Source: Bacteroides gallinarum DSM 18171 = JCM 13658
GTDB taxonomy: Bacteria > Bacteroidota > Bacteroidia > Bacteroidales > Bacteroidaceae
Direction of reading: 5' to 3'
Assembly (NCBI RefSeq): GCF_000374365.1
Contig: NZ_KB894131.1
Coordinates: 1 to 64,000, forward strand
DNA: 64,000 nt
Positions 61,990 through 64,000 of this stretch are shown in pieces. The first letter of the stretch is position 1. Every line of letters begins with the position of its first letter. Both the position numbers and the translations under genes were made by a program. The notes below the pieces were generated by a model that worked only from the letters and a program-made list of their open reading frames with translations, ran no database searches and was not told where the DNA came from.

Positions 61990-64000
61990 ATGAAAAAACG
62001 CTATTCCCTCTTTTCGCTATTATATGGCAAGGTTATCTTACCGTTCATAGGGTTCGCATTGTTCGGCGCCTGCGGGCAGGACGGCTCTCCTTCCTTCACC
62101 CAAGTCAACGACTTGGTGCTGAACGACTCCAGTTATTTCGAAACCCGCGGACTGAACTATTTCGTTTTCAACAACAAGTACGATGCTATGTTCGACGATT
62201 CCAAAATAAGCGCCGTCGAAATCATTCATCACGGGCTGCGCACCGCTACCAACGGCGATGTCCGCCTCAACCCTACCCCGGGGCAGTGGGACAAATTGCC
62301 CACATTCATAAGCCGTACCGTGGACAAAGCGGCCAAGCGTATCGACGTAAACCTGGAATATCCCCAGTATGCTTTTACATATACGCTGACCGGGGAAGCG
62401 CGCGATGGCGGTTTCTACCTCAGCGTATCGGTAGACAGGGCACTGCCCGACTCGCTCGTAGGGGTGGCCGGGCTGAACATGGAGTTCTTTCCGCCCGTAT
62501 TCTTCGAGCACTCTTACTTAATGGACGGCAAACCGGGGCTGTTCCCCACCTCGGCTGCCGACAACATGACCGTTATCAACGGTATTGTGGAACCGACGCC
62601 AATGGCTGCCGGTACGGTAATCGAGATAGCTCCCGACGCTCCGTCGAAACATATCACTATCCGTACCACTTTACCGGACAGCAAGCTGATGCTTTTTGAC
62701 GGGCGCAACAAACAGCAAAACGGTACTTTCGTTGTGCGCACGTTGCTGCCGGCAGGCAAAACCGGCAAGATAGCCGAATGGTTCATACAGGCCGAAACCG
62801 ATACCCGCTGGTTGCGTACTCCCACTATCAGTTATTCGCAAGTGGGTTATCATCCTGCACAGCAGAAAACGGCCGTGATAGAACTGGACAAGAACGACAA
62901 GCCGCTTTCGGACATCACGCTTTATAAAGTCAATGCAGACGGCTCGCTGACGGCTACCTTATCGGGCAAACCGGTAACATGGGGTATGTACACCCGCTAT
63001 AATTACCTGCAATTCGACTTTTCGCAGGTAGAGGAACCGGGTATCTACAAACTGGCTTACGGCGAGCAGGTAAGCGGCCCGTTCCCAATCGATGCTAATG
63101 TGTACCAACGCGCCTGGTATCCTACGCTGGACGTCTTTATGCCGGTACAAATGGACCATATGTTCGTTCGTGAGGCTTACCGCGTATGGCATGGCGCCGC
63201 TCACCTGGACGATGCCCGCCAGGCACCGGTGAACTATTCGCACTGGGACGGCTGGAACCAGGGCGCCAACACAGACAATAGGTTCAAACCCGGACAGCAT
63301 ATCCCGGGATTGAATGTAGGCGGTTGGTTCGATGCCGGCGATTTCGACATCCAGACGCCCTCGCAGCAGCAGACAGTACAGTCATTGGCAGATATCTGGG
63401 AAGAGTTCGCTCCCGCCCACGACGAAACGACTGTCGACCAGCAGGCACGTTATACCGAGATACACCTGCCCGACGGCAAGCCTGACGTATTGCAGCAAAT
63501 AGAACATGGCGTATTGCAGCTCGCTGCGCAGGTCGACGCTATCGGATATGCCATTCCGGGTATCAACGAATCGCACCTGTACCAATACCGCCACTTGGGC
63601 GATGCCGTAACCAAGACCGACGGTATCGCGGGTAACGAAGATGACCGCATGGCGTTCACCAACCGTACACCCGCCCTCAATTACGGTACTGCTGCTGCAT
63701 TGGCTGCCGCCGCACGTGTTTTGCCCACCCTCAATCCTTCGCTCGCCAGCAAGGCTTTGCGAATAGCGGAGTTTATCTGGAAAGACGAGCACAGCCGTAA
63801 AGCCGGTAAAGAGGAGAAGCCCTCGACACCTTTCAACCGTTTCCAGCAGCTTGCTGCCTCCGAATGCCACGCTGCCTTTGAGTTGTGGCGTGCCACTGAC
63901 AATGCCACGTACAAGGCACGGGTAGACGAGTTGCTTCCCGAACTGACCAAGCAATTTAACCGGAACGCTGCGCTCATCGTCCGCCTGACGCCGTTCATGG
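61990..64000 (+). CDS. GH9 family endoglucanase-type lipoprotein (partial)
   Basis: The reading frame opens at ATG 61990 and runs to the window end without a stop (670 codons seen). A lipoprotein signal with cysteine in LFGACGQ near residue 28 is followed by an unassigned ~250-residue domain, a CelD_N Ig-like domain (SYSQVGYHPAQQKTAV near 280) and the GH9 barrel with GGWFDAGDFD near 444, which holds the catalytic aspartate pair. It likely cuts beta-glucan or a xyloglucan-type chain at the cell surface with the GH43 partner. Confidence 0.9.
   Translation, partial: MKKRYSLFSLLYGKVILPFIGFALFGACGQDGSPSFTQVNDLVLNDSSYFETRGLNYFVFNNKYDAMFDDSKISAVEIIHHGLRTATNGDVRLNPTPGQWDKLPTFISRTVDKAAKRIDVNLEYPQYAFTYTLTGEARDGGFYLSVSVDRALPDSLVGVAGLNMEFFPPVFFEHSYLMDGKPGLFPTSAADNMTVINGIVEPTPMAAGTVIEIAPDAPSKHITIRTTLPDSKLMLFDGRNKQQNGTFVVRTLLPAGKTGKIAEWFIQAETDTRWLRTPTISYSQVGYHPAQQKTAVIELDKNDKPLSDITLYKVNADGSLTATLSGKPVTWGMYTRYNYLQFDFSQVEEPGIYKLAYGEQVSGPFPIDANVYQRAWYPTLDVFMPVQMDHMFVREAYRVWHGAAHLDDARQAPVNYSHWDGWNQGANTDNRFKPGQHIPGLNVGGWFDAGDFDIQTPSQQQTVQSLADIWEEFAPAHDETTVDQQARYTEIHLPDGKPDVLQQIEHGVLQLAAQVDAIGYAIPGINESHLYQYRHLGDAVTKTDGIAGNEDDRMAFTNRTPALNYGTAAALAAAARVLPTLNPSLASKALRIAEFIWKDEHSRKAGKEEKPSTPFNRFQQLAASECHAAFELWRATDNATYKARVDELLPELTKQFNRNAALIVRLTPFM

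Overview
The window reads as chromosomal DNA of a member of the Bacteroidales, most likely a Bacteroides or close relative. The evidence is two SusC/SusD outer-membrane pairs, repeated use of the Bacteroides-type -7 promoter word TAnnTTTG, start codons mostly without Shine-Dalgarno sequences, an alpha2-type glycyl-tRNA synthetase of about 513 residues, a CdaA-FolP gene pair and many Bacteroidales-type families. I see no tRNA, rRNA, CRISPR array or transposase gene. The species cannot be named from the sequence alone.

Layout. 1-9,100: acetate overflow genes pta-ackA (minus), a divergent lrgA-lrgB pair, two acyl/aminoacyl-transferase-like genes, and a TldE/TldD-type protease pair in which only TldD carries a twin-arginine-like leader. 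9,100-20,000: housekeeping genes (cdaA, folP, murF, VanZ-like, SNF symporter, HhH protein, LolD-like ATPase, TcdA-like E1 enzyme, Kef-type antiporter, asd). 20,200-33,500: two SusC/SusD systems. The first carries an esterase-like secreted protein and a BadF/BadG-type sugar kinase; the second is divergent from it. Their mRNAs start with a related leader containing a small hairpin and tiny reading frames.

33,500-56,940: the most interesting part, a locus that looks dedicated to taking peptidoglycan apart and feeding on it. It holds a GHL10-type glycosidase (divergent), two DUF1343/NamZ exo-N-acetylmuramidases, an SSS symporter, a zinc amidase with an inserted golvesin-like domain, a phosphoesterase-PQQ protein, a glycosyltransferase, a GalT/Ap4A-phosphorylase-like enzyme (DUF4922), a SpoIID-like protein without signal peptide, AmpG, a FAD/Fe-S D-lactate dehydrogenase-like protein, MurT (DUF5009), MurK, MurQ and a serine hydrolase-SGNH fusion. 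The inferred flow is: amidase strips peptides, glycosidase and NamZ release MurNAc, MurT and AmpG import, MurK phosphorylates, MurQ gives GlcNAc-6-P plus D-lactate, and the FAD/Fe-S enzyme oxidises the D-lactate. The MurTKQ, AmpG and NamZ parts match what is known from Tannerella forsythia. The D-lactate enzyme, the GT2/DUF4922/SpoIID trio and the amidase architecture are less explained.

57,200-64,000: a lipoprotein FKBP, glyS, an HU-like DNA-binding protein, a GH43 enzyme and the first 670 codons of a GH9 lipoprotein that runs off the window.

Between genes there is a second layer. Clusters of short, mostly palindromic units spaced 21-23 bp apart occur in five intergenic regions with four unrelated unit sequences. 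Two copies of a ~220-bp element with terminal inverted repeats and an IS3-like palindrome both sit between convergent genes and carry hairpins able to act as two-way terminators.
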